64,000 nucleotides of DNA, from positions 310,001 to 374,000 of the forward strand of contig JBAIAA010000117.1 of NCBI GenBank assembly GCA_037893245.1, written 5' to 3'. The notes beneath the pieces are model-generated. The model saw nothing but the letters and a program-made list of their open reading frames with translations, searched no databases and was not told the origin of the DNA. Within the stretch, counting starts at the first letter, position 1. The number at the start of each line of letters is the position of its first letter. Below, one piece after another: positions 22,000 through 35,594 of the stretch. The translations under genes and the position numbers were made by a program. This DNA is from Crossaster papposus. Taxonomy: Eukaryota > Echinodermata > Asteroidea > Velatida > Solasteridae.

Positions 22000-24200
22000 A
22001 CTTCCAACGCTCCCAAATGGTCTATAGAGCTCATTTAGCCTAACAAACACTTTTCGGTTTTTTTCACCGCCAGAACACCAAATGGACATCCAACGCTCTC
22101 AAATGTTGTATAGTGCTCAATGAGCCTAACAAACACTTTTCGGGTTTTTTCACCGTCAGAACACAAAATAGACTTCCAACGCTCCCAAATGGTCTATAGA
22201 GCTCATTTAGCCTAACAAACCCTTTTCGGGTTTTGTTCACCATCAGAACACGAAATGGACTTCCAATACTCCCAAATGGTCGATAGCGCTCAATAAGCGT
22301 AACAAACACTTTTCGGTTTTTCTCACCGTCAGAACACCAAATGGACATCCAACGCTCCCAAATGTTCTATAGTGCTCAATGAGCCTAACAAACACTTTTC
22401 GGGTTTTGTTCACCATCAGCTATAGGCCTCAATGAGCCTAACAAACACTTTTCGGGTTTTTTCACCGTCAGAACACAAAATTGACTTCCAACACTCCCAA
22501 ATGGTCTATAGGCCTCAATGAGCCTAACAAACACTTTTCGGGTTTTCTTCACCGTCAAAACACGAAATGGACTTTCAACACTCCCAAATGGTCTATAGCG
22601 CTCAATAAGCCTAACAAACACTTTTCGAGTTTTTCCACCTTCAGAACACAAAATAGACTTCCAACGCTCTCAAATGGTCTATAGGCCTCAATGAGCCTAA
22701 CAAACACTTTTCGGGTTTTTTTCACCGTCAGAACACAAAATAGACTTCCAACGCTCCCAAATGGTCTATAGAGCTCATTTAGCCTAACAAACACTTTTCG
22801 GGTTTTGTTCACCATCAGAACACGAAATGGACTTCCAACGCTCCCAAATGGTCTATAGCGCTCAATGAGCCTAACAAACACTTTTTGGTTTTTTTCATCG
22901 TCAGAACACAAAATAGACTTCCAACGCTCCCAAATGGTCTATAGAGATCATTTAGCCTAACAAACACTTTTCGGTTTTTTTCACCGCCAGAACACCAAAT
23001 GGACATCCAACGCTCCCAAATGTTGTATAGTGCTCAATGAGCCTAACAAACACTTTTCGGGTTTTTTCACCGTCAGAACACAAAATAGACTTCCAACGCT
23101 CCCAAATGGTCTATAGAGCTCATTTAGCCTAACAAACACTTTTCGGGTTTTGTTCACCATCAGAACACGAAATGGACTTCCAATACTCCCAAATGGTCGA
23201 GAGCGCTCAATAAGCGTAACAAACACTTTTCGGTTTTTCTCACCGTCAGAACACCAAATGGACATCCAACGCTCCCAAATGTTCTATAGTGCTCAATGAG
23301 CCTAACAAACACTTTTCGGGTTTTGTTCACCATCAGCTATAGGCCTCAATGAGCCTAACAAACACTTTTCGGGTTTTTTCACCGTCAGAACACAAAATTG
23401 ACTTCCAACACTCCCAAATGGTCTATAGGCCTCAATGAGCCTAACAAACACTTTTCGGGTTTTCTTCACCGTCAAAACACGAAATGGACTTTCAACACTC
23501 CCAAATGGTCTATAGCGCTCAATAAGCCTAACAAACACTTTTCGAGTTTTTCCACCTTCAGAACACAAAATAGACTTCCAACGCTCCCAAATGGTCTATA
23601 GGCCTCAATGAGCCTAACAAACACTTTTCGGGTTTTTTCACCGTCAGAACACAAAATAGACTTCCAACGCTCCCAAATGGTCTATAGAGCTCATTTAGCC
23701 TAACAAACACTTTTCGGTTTTTTTCACCGCCAGAACACCAAATGGACATCCAACGCTCCCAAATGTTGTATAGTGCTCAATGAGCCTAACAAACACTTTT
23801 CGGGTTTTTTCACCGTCAGAACACAAAATAGACTTCCAAAGCTCCCAAATGGTCTATAGAGCTCATTTAGCCTAACAAACACTTTTCGGGTTTTGTTCAC
23901 CATCAGAACACGAAATGGACTTCCAACGCTCCCAAATGGTCTATAGCGCTCAATGAGCCTAACAAACACTTTTTGGTTTTTTTCATCGTCAGAACACAAA
24001 ATAGACTTCCAACGCTCCCAAATGGTCTATAGAGATCATTTAGCCTAACAAACACTTTTCGGTTTTTTTCACCGCCAGAACACCAAATGGACATCCAACG
24101 CTCCCAAATGTTGTATAGTGCTCAATGAGCCTAACAAACACTTTTCGGTTTTTTTCACCGTCAGAACACAAAATAGACTTCCAAAGCTCCCAAATGGTCT
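22000..24200. repeat. Overlapping 917-bp and 1088-bp tandem units
   Basis: Boundary junctions at 22419 and 23336 are 917 bp apart (11 monomers with one deletion restored). The TAGAGATCATTTAGCC variant near 22943 recurs near 24031, 1088 bp away (13 monomers). The two periods overlap, which suggests a duplication followed by a smaller insertion or deletion of two monomers. A private change, GGTCGAGAGCGC near 23198, marks one copy. Confidence 0.68.
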
Positions 24201-25239
24201 ATAGAGCTCATTTAGCCTAACAAACACTTTTCGGGTTTTTTCACCGCCAGAACACCAAATGGACATCCAACGCTCCCAAATGGTCTATAGAGCTCATTTA
24301 GCCTAACAAACACTTTTCGGGTTTTGTTCACCATCAGAACACGAAATGGACTTCCAATACTCCCAAATGGTCGATAGCGCTCAATAAGCGTAACAAACAC
24401 TTTTCGGTTTTTCTCACCGTCAGAACACCAAATGGACATCCAACGCTCCCAAATGTTCTATAGTGCTCAATGAGCCTAACAAACACTTTTCGGTTTTTTT
24501 CACCGTCAGAACACAAAATTGACTTCCAACACTCCCAAATGGTCTATAGGCCTCAATGAGCCTAACAAACACTTTTCGGGTTTTCTTCACCGTCAAAACA
24601 CAAAATAGACTTCCAACGCTCCCAAATGGTCTATAGAGCTCATTTAGCCTAACAAACACTTTTCGGGTTTTGTTCACCGCCAGAACACCAAATGGACATC
24701 CAACGCTCCAAAATGTTGTATAGTGCTCAATGAGCCTAACAAACACTTTTCGGGTTTTTTCACCGTCAGAACACAAAATAGACTTCCAAAGCTCCCAAAT
24801 GGTCTATAGAGCTCATTTAGCCTAACAAACACTTTTCGGGTTTTGTTCACCATCAGAACACGAAATGGACTTCCAACGCTCCCAAATGGTCTATAGCGCT
24901 TAATGAGCCTAACAAACACTTTTTGGTTTTTTTCACCGTCAGAACACAAAATAGACTTCCAACGCTCCCAAATGGTCTATAGAGCTCATTTAGCCTAACA
25001 AACACTTTTCGGTTTTTTTCACCGTCAGAACACAAAATTGACTTCCAACACTCCCAAATGGTCTATAGGCCTCAATGAGCCTAACAAACACTTTTCGGGT
25101 TTTCTTCACCGTCAAAACACGAAATGGACTTTCAACACTCCCAAATGGTCTATAGCGCTCAATAAGCCTAACAAACACTTTTCGGGTTTTTTCACCGTCA
25201 GAACACAAAATAGACTTCCAACGCTCCCAAATGGTCTAT

Positions 25240-26000
25240 AGAGCTCATTTAGCCTAACAAACACTTTTCGGTTTTTTTCACCGCCAGAACACCAAATGGA
25301 CATCCAACGCTCTCAAATGTTGTATAGTGCTCAATGAGCCTAACAAACACTTTTCGGGTTTTTTCACCGTCAGAACACAAAATAGACTTCCAACGCTCCC
25401 AAATGGTCTATAGAGCTCATTTAGCCTAACAAACACTTTTCGGGTTTTGTTCACCATCAGAACACGAAATGGACTTCCAACGCTCCCAAATGGTATATAG
25501 CGCTCAATGAGCCTAACAAACACTTTTCGGTTTTTTTCACCATCAGCTATAGGCCTCAATGAGCCTAACAAACACTTTTCGGGTTTTTTCACCGTCGGAA
25601 CACAAAATAGACTTCCAACGCTCCTAAATGGTCTATAGAGCTCATTTAGCCTAACAAACACTTTTCGGGTTTTGTTCACCATCAGAACACGAAATGGACT
25701 TCCAACGCTCCCAAATGGTAGCGCTCAATGAGCCTAACAAACACTTTCCGGTTTTTCTCACCGTCAAAACACGAAATGGACTTTCAACACTCCCAAATGG
25801 TCTATAGCGCTTAATAAGCCTAACAAACACTTTTCGGTTTTTTTTCACCGTCAGAACACAAATTAGACTTCCAACGCTCCCAAATGGTCTATAGCGCTCA
25901 TTTAGCCTAACAAACACTTTTCGGTTTTTTTTCACAGTCAGAACACCAAATGGACTTCCAACACTCCCAAACGGTCTATAGGCCTCAATGAGCCTAACAA
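25240..26000. repeat. Block with CACTTTCCGG variant (partner 36430-37190)
   Basis: This stretch matches 36.43-37.19 kb at an offset of 11189 bp. Both contain ACCGTCGGAACAC (near 25590 and 36780), AACACTTTCCGGTTTTTCTC (near 25742 and 36931), ACAAATTAGAC and CACAGTCAGAACACC. Here the 4-bp deletion (near 25719) is not followed by the 34-bp deletion. Confidence 0.72.
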
Positions 26001-27799
26001 ACACTTTTCAAGTTTTTTCACCGTCAGAACACAAAATAGACTTCCAACGCTCCCAAATGGTCTATAGAGCTCATTTAGCCTAACAAACCCTTTTCGGGTT
26101 TTTTTCACCATCAGAACACGAAATGGACTTCCAATACTCCCAAATGGTCTATAGAGCTCATTGAGCCTAACAAACACTTTTCGGTTTTTTTCACCATCAG
26201 AACACGAAATGGACTTCCAATACTCCCAAATGGTCGATAGCGCTCAATAAGCGTAACAAACACTTTTCGGTTTTTCTCACCGTCAGAACACCAAATGGAC
26301 ATCCAACGCTCCCAAATGTTCTATAATACTCAATGAGCCTAACAAACACTTTTCGGGTTTTGTTCACCATCAGCTATAGGCCTCAATGAGCCTAACAAAC
26401 ACTTTTCGGTTTTTTTCACCCTCAGAACACAAAATTGACTTCCAACACTCCCAAATGGTCTATAGGCCTCAATGAGCCTAACAAACACTTTTCGGGTTTT
26501 CTTCACCGTCAAAACACGAAATGGACTTTCAACACTCCCAAATGGTCTGTAGCGCTCAATAAGCCTAACAAACACTTTTCGGGTTTTTCCACCTTCAGAA
26601 CACAAAATAGACTTCCAACGCTCACAAATGGTCTATAGGCCTCAATGAGCCTAACAAACACTTTTCGGGTTTTTTCACCGTCAGAACACAAAATAGACTT
26701 CCAACGCTCCCAAATGGTCTATAGAGCTCATTTAGCCTAACAAACACTTTTCGGTTTTTTTCACCGCCAGAACACCAAATGGACATCCAACGCTCCCAAA
26801 TGTTGTATAGTGCTCAATGAGCCTAACAAACACTTTTCGGGTTTTTTCACCGTCAGAACACAAAATAGACTTCCAACGCTCCTAAATGGTCTATAGAGCT
26901 CATTTAGCCTAACAAACACTTTTCGGGTTTTGTTCACCATCAGAACACGAAATGGACTTCCAACGCTCCCAAATGGTAGCGCTCAATGAGCCTAACAAAC
27001 ACTTTTCGGTTTTTTTCACCATCAGCTATAGGCCTCAATTAGCCTAACAAACACTTTTCGGGTTTTTTCACCGTCAGAACACAAAATAGACTTCCAACGC
27101 TCCCAAATGGTCTATAGAGCTCATTTAGCCTAACAAACACTTTTCGGTTTTTGTCACCGCCAGAACACCAAATGGACATCCAACGCTCCCAAATGTTGTA
27201 TAGTGCTCAATGAGCCTAACAAACACTTTTCGGGTTTTTTCACCGTCAGAACACAAAATAGACTTCCAACGCTCCCAAATGGTCTATAGAGCTCATTTAG
27301 CCTAACAAACACTTTTCGGTTTTTTTCACCGCCAGAACACCAAATGGACATCCAACGCTCCCAAATGTTGTATAGTGCTCAATGAGCCTAACAAACACTT
27401 TTCGGGTTTTGTTCACCATCAGAACACGAAATGGACTTCCAATACTCCCAAATGGTCGATAGCGCTCAATAAGCGTAACAAACACTTTTCGGTTTTTCTC
27501 ACCGTCAGAACACCAAATGGACATCCAACGCTCCCAAATGTTCTATAGTGCTCAATGAGCCTAACAAACACTTTTCGGGTTTTGTTCATCATCAGCTATA
27601 GGCCTCAATGAGCCTAACAAACACTTTTCGGGTTTTTTCACCGTCAGAACACAAAATTGACTTCCAACACTCCCAAATGGTCTATAGGCCTCAATGAGCC
27701 TAACAAACACTTTTCGGGTTTTCTTCACCGTCAAAACACGAAATGGACTTTCAACACTCCCAAATGGTCTATAGCGCTCAATAAGCCTAACAAACACTT

Positions 27800-28720
27800 T
27801 TCGAGTTTTTCCACCTTCAGAACACAAAATAGACTTCCAACGCTCCCAAATGGTCTATAGGCCTCAATGAGCCTAACAAACACTTTTCGGGTTTTTTCAC
27901 CGTCAGAACACAAAATAGACTTCCAACGCTCCCAAATGGTCTATAGAGCTCATTTAGCCTAACAAACACTTTTCGGTTTTTTTCACCGCCAGAACACCAA
28001 ATGGACATCCAACGCTCCCAAATGTTGTATAGTGCTCAATGAGCCTAACAAACACTTTTCGGGTTTTTTCACCGTCAGAACACAAAATAGACTTCCAAAG
28101 CTCCCAAATGGTCTATAGAGCTCATTTAGCCTAACAAACACTTTTCGGGTTTTGTTCACCATCAGAACACGAAATGGACTTCCAACGCTCCCAAATGGTC
28201 TATAGCGCTCAATGAGCCTAACAAACACTTTTTGGGTTTTTTCACCGTCAGAACACAAAATAGACTTCCAACGCTCCCAAATGGTCTATAGAGCTCATTT
28301 AGCCTAACAAACACTTTTCGGTTTTTTTCACCGCCAGAACACCAAATGGACATCCAACGCTCCCAAATGTTGTATAGTGCTCAATGAGCCTAACAAACAC
28401 TTTTCGGGTTTTTTCACCGTCAGAACACAAAATAGACTTCCAAAGCTCCCAAATGGTCTATAGAGCTCATTTAGCCTAACAAACACTTTTCGGGTTTTGT
28501 TCACCATCAGAACACGAAATGGACTTCCAACGCTCCCAAATGGTCTATAGCGCTCAATGAGCCTAACAAACACTTTTTGGTTTTTTTCACCGTCAGAACA
28601 CAAAATAGACTTCCAACGCTCCCAAATGGTCTATAGAGCTCATTTAGCCTAACAAACACTTTTCGGTTTTTTTCACCGCCAGAACACCAAATGGACATCC
28701 AACGCTCCCAAATGTTGTAT
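27800..28720. repeat. 345-bp (four-monomer) tandem repeat, ~2.6 copies
   Basis: The series A, CCAAAGCTCC monomer, TTTTTGG monomer and B repeats at 345-bp spacing (27983, 28328, 28673 in register). No deletion-bearing monomer is included, so this is four full monomers (86.25 bp mean). The same array occurs at 37290-38040, 9310 bp away. Confidence 0.78.
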
Positions 28721-29749
28721 AGTGCTCAATGAGCCTAACAAACACTTTTCGGGTTTTTTCACCGTCAGAACACAAAATAGACTTCCAACGCTCCCAAATG
28801 GTCTATAGAGCTCATTTAGCCTAACAAACACTTTTCGGGTTTTGTTCACCATCAGAACACGAAATGGACTTCCAATACTCCCAAATGGTCGATAGCGCTC
28901 AATAAGCGTAACAAACACTTTTCGGTTTTTCTCACCGTCAGAACATCAAATGGACTTCCAACGCTCCCAAATGGTCTATAGCGCTCATTTAGCCTAACAA
29001 ACACTTTTCGGTTTTTTTTCACCGTCAGAACACCAAATGGACTTCCAACACTCCCAAACGGTCTATAGGCCTCAATGAGCCTAACAAACACTTTTCAATT
29101 TTTTTCACCGTCAGAACACAAAATAGACTTCCAACGCTCCCAAATGGTCTATAGAGCTCATTTAGCCTAACAAACCCTTTTCGGGTTTTTTTCACCATCA
29201 GAACACGAAATGGACTTCCAATACTCCCAAATGGTCTATAGAGCTCATTGAGCCTAACAAACACTTTTCGGTTTTTTTCACCATCAGAACACGAAATGGA
29301 CATCCAACGCTCCCAAATGTTCTATAATGCTCAATGAGCCTAACAAACACTTTTCGGTTTTTGTCCACCATCAGCTATAGGCCTCAATGAGCCTAACAAA
29401 CACTTTTCGGGTTTTTTCACCCTCAGAACACAAAATTGACTTCCAACACTCCCAAATGGTCTATAGGCCTCAATGAGCCTAACAAACACTTTTCGGGTTT
29501 TCTTCACCGTCAAAACACGAAATGGACTTTCAACACTCCCAAATGGTCTATAGCGCTCAATAAGCCTAACAAACACTTTTCGGGTTTTTCCACCTTCAGA
29601 ACACAAAATAGACTTCCAACGCTCACAAATGGTCTATAGGCCTCAATGAGCCTAACAAACACTTTTCGGGTTTTTTCACCGTCAGAACACAAAATAGACT
29701 TCCAACGCTCCCAAATGGTCTATAGAGCTCATTTAAGCCTAACAAACAC

Positions 29750-32150
29750 TTTTCGGTTTTTTTCACCGCCAGAACACCAAATGGACATCCAACGCTCCCA
29801 AATGTTGTATAGTGCTCAATGAGCCTAACAAACACTTTTCGGGTTTTTTCACCGTCAGAACACAAAATAGACTTCCAACGCTCCTAAATGGTCTATAGAG
29901 CTCATTTAGCCTAACAAACACTTTTCGGGTTTTGTTCACCATCAGAACACGAAATGGACTTCCAACGCTCCCAAATGGTAGCGCTCAATGAGCCTAACAA
30001 ACAGTTTTCGGGTTTTTTCACTATCAGCTATAGGCCTCAATGAGCCTAACAAACACTTTTCGGTTTTTTTCACCGTCAGAACACAAAATAGACTTCCAAC
30101 GCTCTCAAATGGTCTATAGAGCTCATTTAGCCTAACAAACACTTTTCGGTTTTTTTCACCGCCAGAACACCAAATGGACATCCAACGCTCCCAAATGTTG
30201 TATAGTGCTCAATGAGCCTAACAAACACTTTTCGGTTTTTTTCACCGTCAGAACACAAAATAGACTTCCAACGCTCCCAAATGGTCTATAGAGCTCATTT
30301 AGCCTAACAAACACTTTTCGGGTTTTGTTCACCATCAGAACACGAAATGGACTTCCAATACTCCCAAATGGTCGATAGCGCTCAATAAGCGTAACAAACA
30401 CTTTTCGGTTTTTCTCACCGTCAGAACACCAAATGGACATCCAACGCTCCCAAATGTTCTATAGTGCTCAATGAGCCTAACAAACACTTTTCGGGTTTTG
30501 TTCACCATCAGCTATAGGCCTCAATGAGCCTAACAAACACTTTTCGGGTTTTTTCACCGTCAGAACACAAAATTGACTTCCAACACTCCCAAATGGTCTA
30601 TAGGCCTCAATGAGCCTAACAAACACTTTTCGGGTTTTCTTCACCGTCAAAACACGAAATGGACTTTCAACACTCCCAAATGGTCTATAGCGCTCAATAA
30701 GCCTAACAAACACTTTTCGAGTTTTTCCACCTTCAGAACACAAAATAGACTTCCAACGCTCCCAAATGGTCTATAGGCCTCAATGAGCCTAACAAACACT
30801 TTTCGGTTTTTTTCACCGTCAGAACACAAAATAGACTTCCAACGCTCCCAAATGGTCTATAGAGCTCATTTAGCCTAACAAACAAGTTTCGGTTTTTTTC
30901 ACCGCCAGAACACCAAATGGACATCCAACGCTCCCAAATGTTGTATAGTGCTCAATGAGCCTAACAAACACTTTTCGGGTTTTTTCACCGTCAGAACACA
31001 AAATAGACTTCCAACGCTCCTAAATGGTCTATAGAGCTCATTTAGCCTAACAAACACTTTTCGGGTTTTGTTCACCATCAGAACACGAAATGGACTTCCA
31101 ACGCTCCCAAATGGTAGCGCTCAATGAGCCTAACAAACAGTTTTCGGGTTTTTTCACTATCAGCTATAGGCCTCAATGAGCCTAACAAACACTTTTCGGT
31201 TTTTTTCACCGTCAGAACACAAAATAGACTTCCAACGCTCTCAAATGGTCTATAGAGCTCATTTAGCCTAACAAACACTTTTCGGTTTTTTTCACCGCCA
31301 GAACACCAAATGGACATCCAACGCTCCCAAATGTTGTATAGTGCTCAATGAGCCTAACAAACACTTTTCGGTTTTTTTCACCGTCAGAACACAAAATAGA
31401 CTTCCAACGCTCCCAAATGGTCTATAGAGCTCATTTAGCCTAACAAACACTTTTCGGGTTTTGTTCACCATCAGAACACGAAATGGACTTCCAATACTCC
31501 CAAATGGTCGATAGCGCTCAATAAGCGTAACAAACACTTTTCGGTTTTTCTCACCGTCAGAACACCAAATGGACATCCAACGCTCCCAAATGTTCTATAG
31601 TGCTCAATGAGCCTAACAAACACTTTTCGGGTTTTGTTCACCATCAGCTATAGGCCTCAATGAGCCTAACAAACACTTTTCGGGTTTTTTCACCGTCAGA
31701 ACACAAAATTGACTTCCAACACTCCCAAATGGTCTATAGGCCTCAATGAGCCTAACAAACACTTTTCGGGTTTTCTTCACCGTCAAAACACGAAATGGAC
31801 TTTCAACACTCCCAAATGGTCTATAGCGCTCAATAAGCCTAACAAACACTTTTCGAGTTTTTCCACCTTCAGAACACAAAATAGACTTCCAACGCTCCCA
31901 AATGGTCTATAGGCCTCAATGAGCCTAACAAACACTTTTCGGTTTTTTTCACCGTCAGAACACAAAATAGACTTCCAACGCTCCCAAATGGTCTATAGAG
32001 CTCATTTAGCCTAACAAACAAGTTTCGGTTTTTTTCACCGCCAGAACACCAAATGGACATCCAACGCTCCCAAATGTTGTATAGTGCTCAATGAGCCTAA
32101 CAAACACTTTTCGGGTTTTTTCACCGTCAGAACACAAAATAGACTTCCAA
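29750..32150. repeat. 1136-bp higher-order repeat, second locus, ~2.1 copies
   Basis: Junctions at 30027 and 31163, and at 30511 and 31647, are 1136 bp apart. The variant AACAAACAAGTTTCGG occurs near 30879 and 32015, exactly one unit apart, and I saw it nowhere else. The unit resembles the one at 2.6-5.4 kb in length and composition (14 monomers) but carries AACAAACAGTTTTCGG and CACTATCAG, so it is a separate amplification of a related block. Confidence 0.84.
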
Positions 32151-32984
32151 AGCTCCCAAATGGTCTATAGAGCTCATTTAGCCTAACAAACACTTTTCGG
32201 GTTTTGTTCACCATCAGAACACGAAATGGACTTCCAACGCTCCCAAATGGTCTATAGCGCTCAATGAGCCTAACAAACACTTTTTGGTTTTTTTCATCGT
32301 CAGAACACAAAATAGACTTCCAACGCTCCCAAATGGTCTATAGAGCTCATTTAGCCTAACAAACACTTTTCGGTTTTTTTCACCGCCAGAACACCAAATG
32401 GACATCCAACGCTCCCAAATGTTGTATAGTGCTCAATGAGCCTAACAAACACTTTTCGGGTTTTTTCACCGTCAGAACACAAAATAGACTTCCAACGCTC
32501 CCAAATGGTCTATAGAGCTCATTTAGCCTAACAAACACTTTTCGGGTTTTGTTCACCATCAGAACACGAAATGGACTTCCAATACTCCCAAATGGTCGAT
32601 AGCGCTCAATAAGCGTAACAAACACTTTTCGGTTTTTCTCACCGTCAGAACACCAAATGGACATCCAACGCTCCCAAATGTTCTATAGTGCTCAATGAGC
32701 CTAACAAACACTTTTCGGGTTTTTTCACCGTCAGAACACAAAATAGACTTCCAACGCTCCTAAATGGTCTATAGAGCTCATTTAGCCTAACAAACACTTT
32801 TCGGGTTTTGTTCACCATCAGAACACGAAATGGACTTCCAACGCTCCCAAATGGTAGCGCTCAATGAGCCTAACAAACACTTTTCGGTTTTTTTCACCAT
32901 CAGCTATAGGCCTCAATGAGCCTAACAAACACTTTTCGGGTTTTTTCACCGTCAGAACACAAAATAGACTTCCAACGCTCCCAA

Positions 32985-35594
32985 ACGGTCTATAGGCCTC
33001 AATGAGCCTAACAAACACTTTTCAAGTTTTTTCACCGTCAGAACACAAAATAGACTTCCAACGCTCCCAAATGGTCTATAGAGCTCATTTAGCCTAACAA
33101 ACCCTTTTCGGGTTTTTTTCACCATCAGAACACGAAATGGACTTCCAATACTCCCAAATGGTCTATAGAGCTCATTGAGCCTAACAAACACTTTTCGGTT
33201 TTTTTCACCATCAGAACACGAAATGGACTTCCAATACTCCCAAATGGTCGATAGCGCTCAATAAGCGTAACAAACACTTTTCGGTTTTTCTCACCGTCAG
33301 AACACCAAATGGACATCCAACGCTCCCAAATGTTCTATAATGCTCAATGAGCCTAACAAACACTTTTCGGTTTTTGTTCACCATCAGCTATAGGCCTCAA
33401 TGAGCCTAACAAACACTTTTCGGGTTTTTTCACACTCAGAACACAAAATTGACTTCCAACACTCCCAAATGGTCTATAGGCCTCAATGAGCCTAACAAAC
33501 ACTTTTCGGGTTTTCTTCACCGTCAAAACACGAAATGGACTTTCAACACTCCCAAATGGTCTATAGCGCTCAATAAGCCTAACAAACACTTTTCGGGTTT
33601 TTCCACCTTCAGAACACAAAATAGACTTCCAACGCTCACAAATGGTCTATAGGCCTCAATGAGCCTAACAAACACTTTTCGGGTTTTTTCACCGTCAGAA
33701 CACAAAATAGACTTCCAACGCTCCCAAATGGTCTATAGAGCTCATTTAAGCCTAACAAACACTTTTCGGTTTTTTTCACCGCCAGAACACCAAATGGACA
33801 TCCAACGCTCCCAAATGTTGTATAGTGCTCAATGAGCCTAACAAACACTTTTCGGGTTTTTTCACCGTCAGAACACAAAATAGACTTCCAACGCTCCTAA
33901 ATGGTCTATAGAGCTCATTTAGCCTAACAAACACTTTTCGGGTTTTGTTCACCATCAGAACACGAAATGGACTTCCAACGCTCCCAAATGGTAGCGCTCA
34001 ATGAGCCTAACAAACAGTTTTCGGGTTTTTTCACTATCAGCTATAGGCCTCAATGAGCCTAACAAACACTTTTCGGGTTTTTTCACCGTCAGAACACAAA
34101 ATAGACTTCCAACGCTCTCAAATGGTCTATAGAGCTCATTTAGCCTAACAAACACTTTTCGGTTTTTTTCACCGCCAGAACACCAAATGGACATCCAACG
34201 CTCCCAAATGTTGTATAGTGCTCAATGAGCCTAACAAACACTTTTCGGGTTTTTTCACCGTCAGAACACAAAATAGACTTCCAACGCTCCCAAATGGTCT
34301 ATAGAGCTCATTTAGCCTAACAAACACTTTTCGGGTTTTGTTCACCATCAGAACACGAAATGGACTTCCAATACTCCCAAATGGTCGATAGCGCTCAATA
34401 AGCGTAACAAACACTTTTCGGTTTTTCTCACCGTCAGAACACCAAATGGACATCCAACGCTCCCAAATGTTCTATAGTGCTCAATGAGCCTAACAAACAC
34501 TTTTCGGGTTTTGTTCACCATCAGCTATAGGCCTCAATGAGCCTAACAAACACTTTTCGGGTTTTTTCACCGTCAGAACACAAAATTGACTTCCAACACT
34601 CCCAAATGGTCTATAGGCCTCAATGAGCCTAACAAACACTTTTCGGGTTTTCTTCACCGTCAAAACACGAAATGGACTTTCAACACTCCCAAATGGTCTA
34701 TAGCGCTCAATAAGCCTAACAAACACTTTTCGAGTTTTTCCACCTTCAGAACACAAAATAGACTTCCAACGCTCCCAAATGGTCTATAGGCCTCAATGAG
34801 CCTAACAAACACTTTTCGGGTTTTTTCACCGTCAGAACACAAAATAGACTTCCAACGCTCCCAAATGGTCTATAGAGCTCATTTAGCCTAACAAACACTT
34901 TTCGGTTTTTTTCACCGCCAGAACACCAAATGGACATCCAACGCTCCCAAATGTTGTATAGTGCTCAATGAGCCTAACAAACACTTTTCGAGTTTTTTCA
35001 CCGTCAGAACACAAAATAGACTTCCAAAGCTCCCAAATGGTCTATAGAGCTCATTTAGCCTAACAAACACTTTTCGGGTTTTGTTCACCATCAGAACACG
35101 AAATGGACTTCCAACGCTCCCAAATGGTCTATAGCGCTCAATGAGCCTAACAAACACTTTTTGGTTTTTTTCATCGTCAGAACACAAAATAGACTTCCAA
35201 CGCTCCCAAATGGTCTATAGAGCTCATTTAGCCTAACAAACACTTTTCGGTTTTTTTCACCGCCAGAACACCAAATGGACATCCAACGCTCCCAAATGTT
35301 GTATAGTGCTCAATGAGCCTAACAAACACTTTTCGGGTTTTTTCACCGTCAGAACACAAAATAGACTTCCAACGCTCCCAAATGGTCTATAGAGCTCATT
35401 TAGCCTAACAAACACTTTTCGGGTTTTGTTCACCATCAGAACACGAAATGGACTTCCAATACTCCCAAATGGTCGATAGCGCTCAATAAGCGTAACAAAC
35501 ACTTTTCGGTTTTTCTCACCGTCAGAACACCAAATGGACATCCAACGCTCCCAAATGTTCTATAGTGCTCAATGAGCCTAACAAACACTTTTCG
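32985..35594. repeat. Segmental duplication block (partner 17497-20105)
   Basis: This is the second copy of the 2.6-kb block at 17.5 kb. It keeps CTCATTTAAGCC, AACAAACAGTTTTCGG and CACTATCAG but not the one-nucleotide deletion seen near 19230. That deletion therefore arose after the two blocks separated, or was corrected here. Left and right limits are set where subtypes stop matching. Confidence 0.8.
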
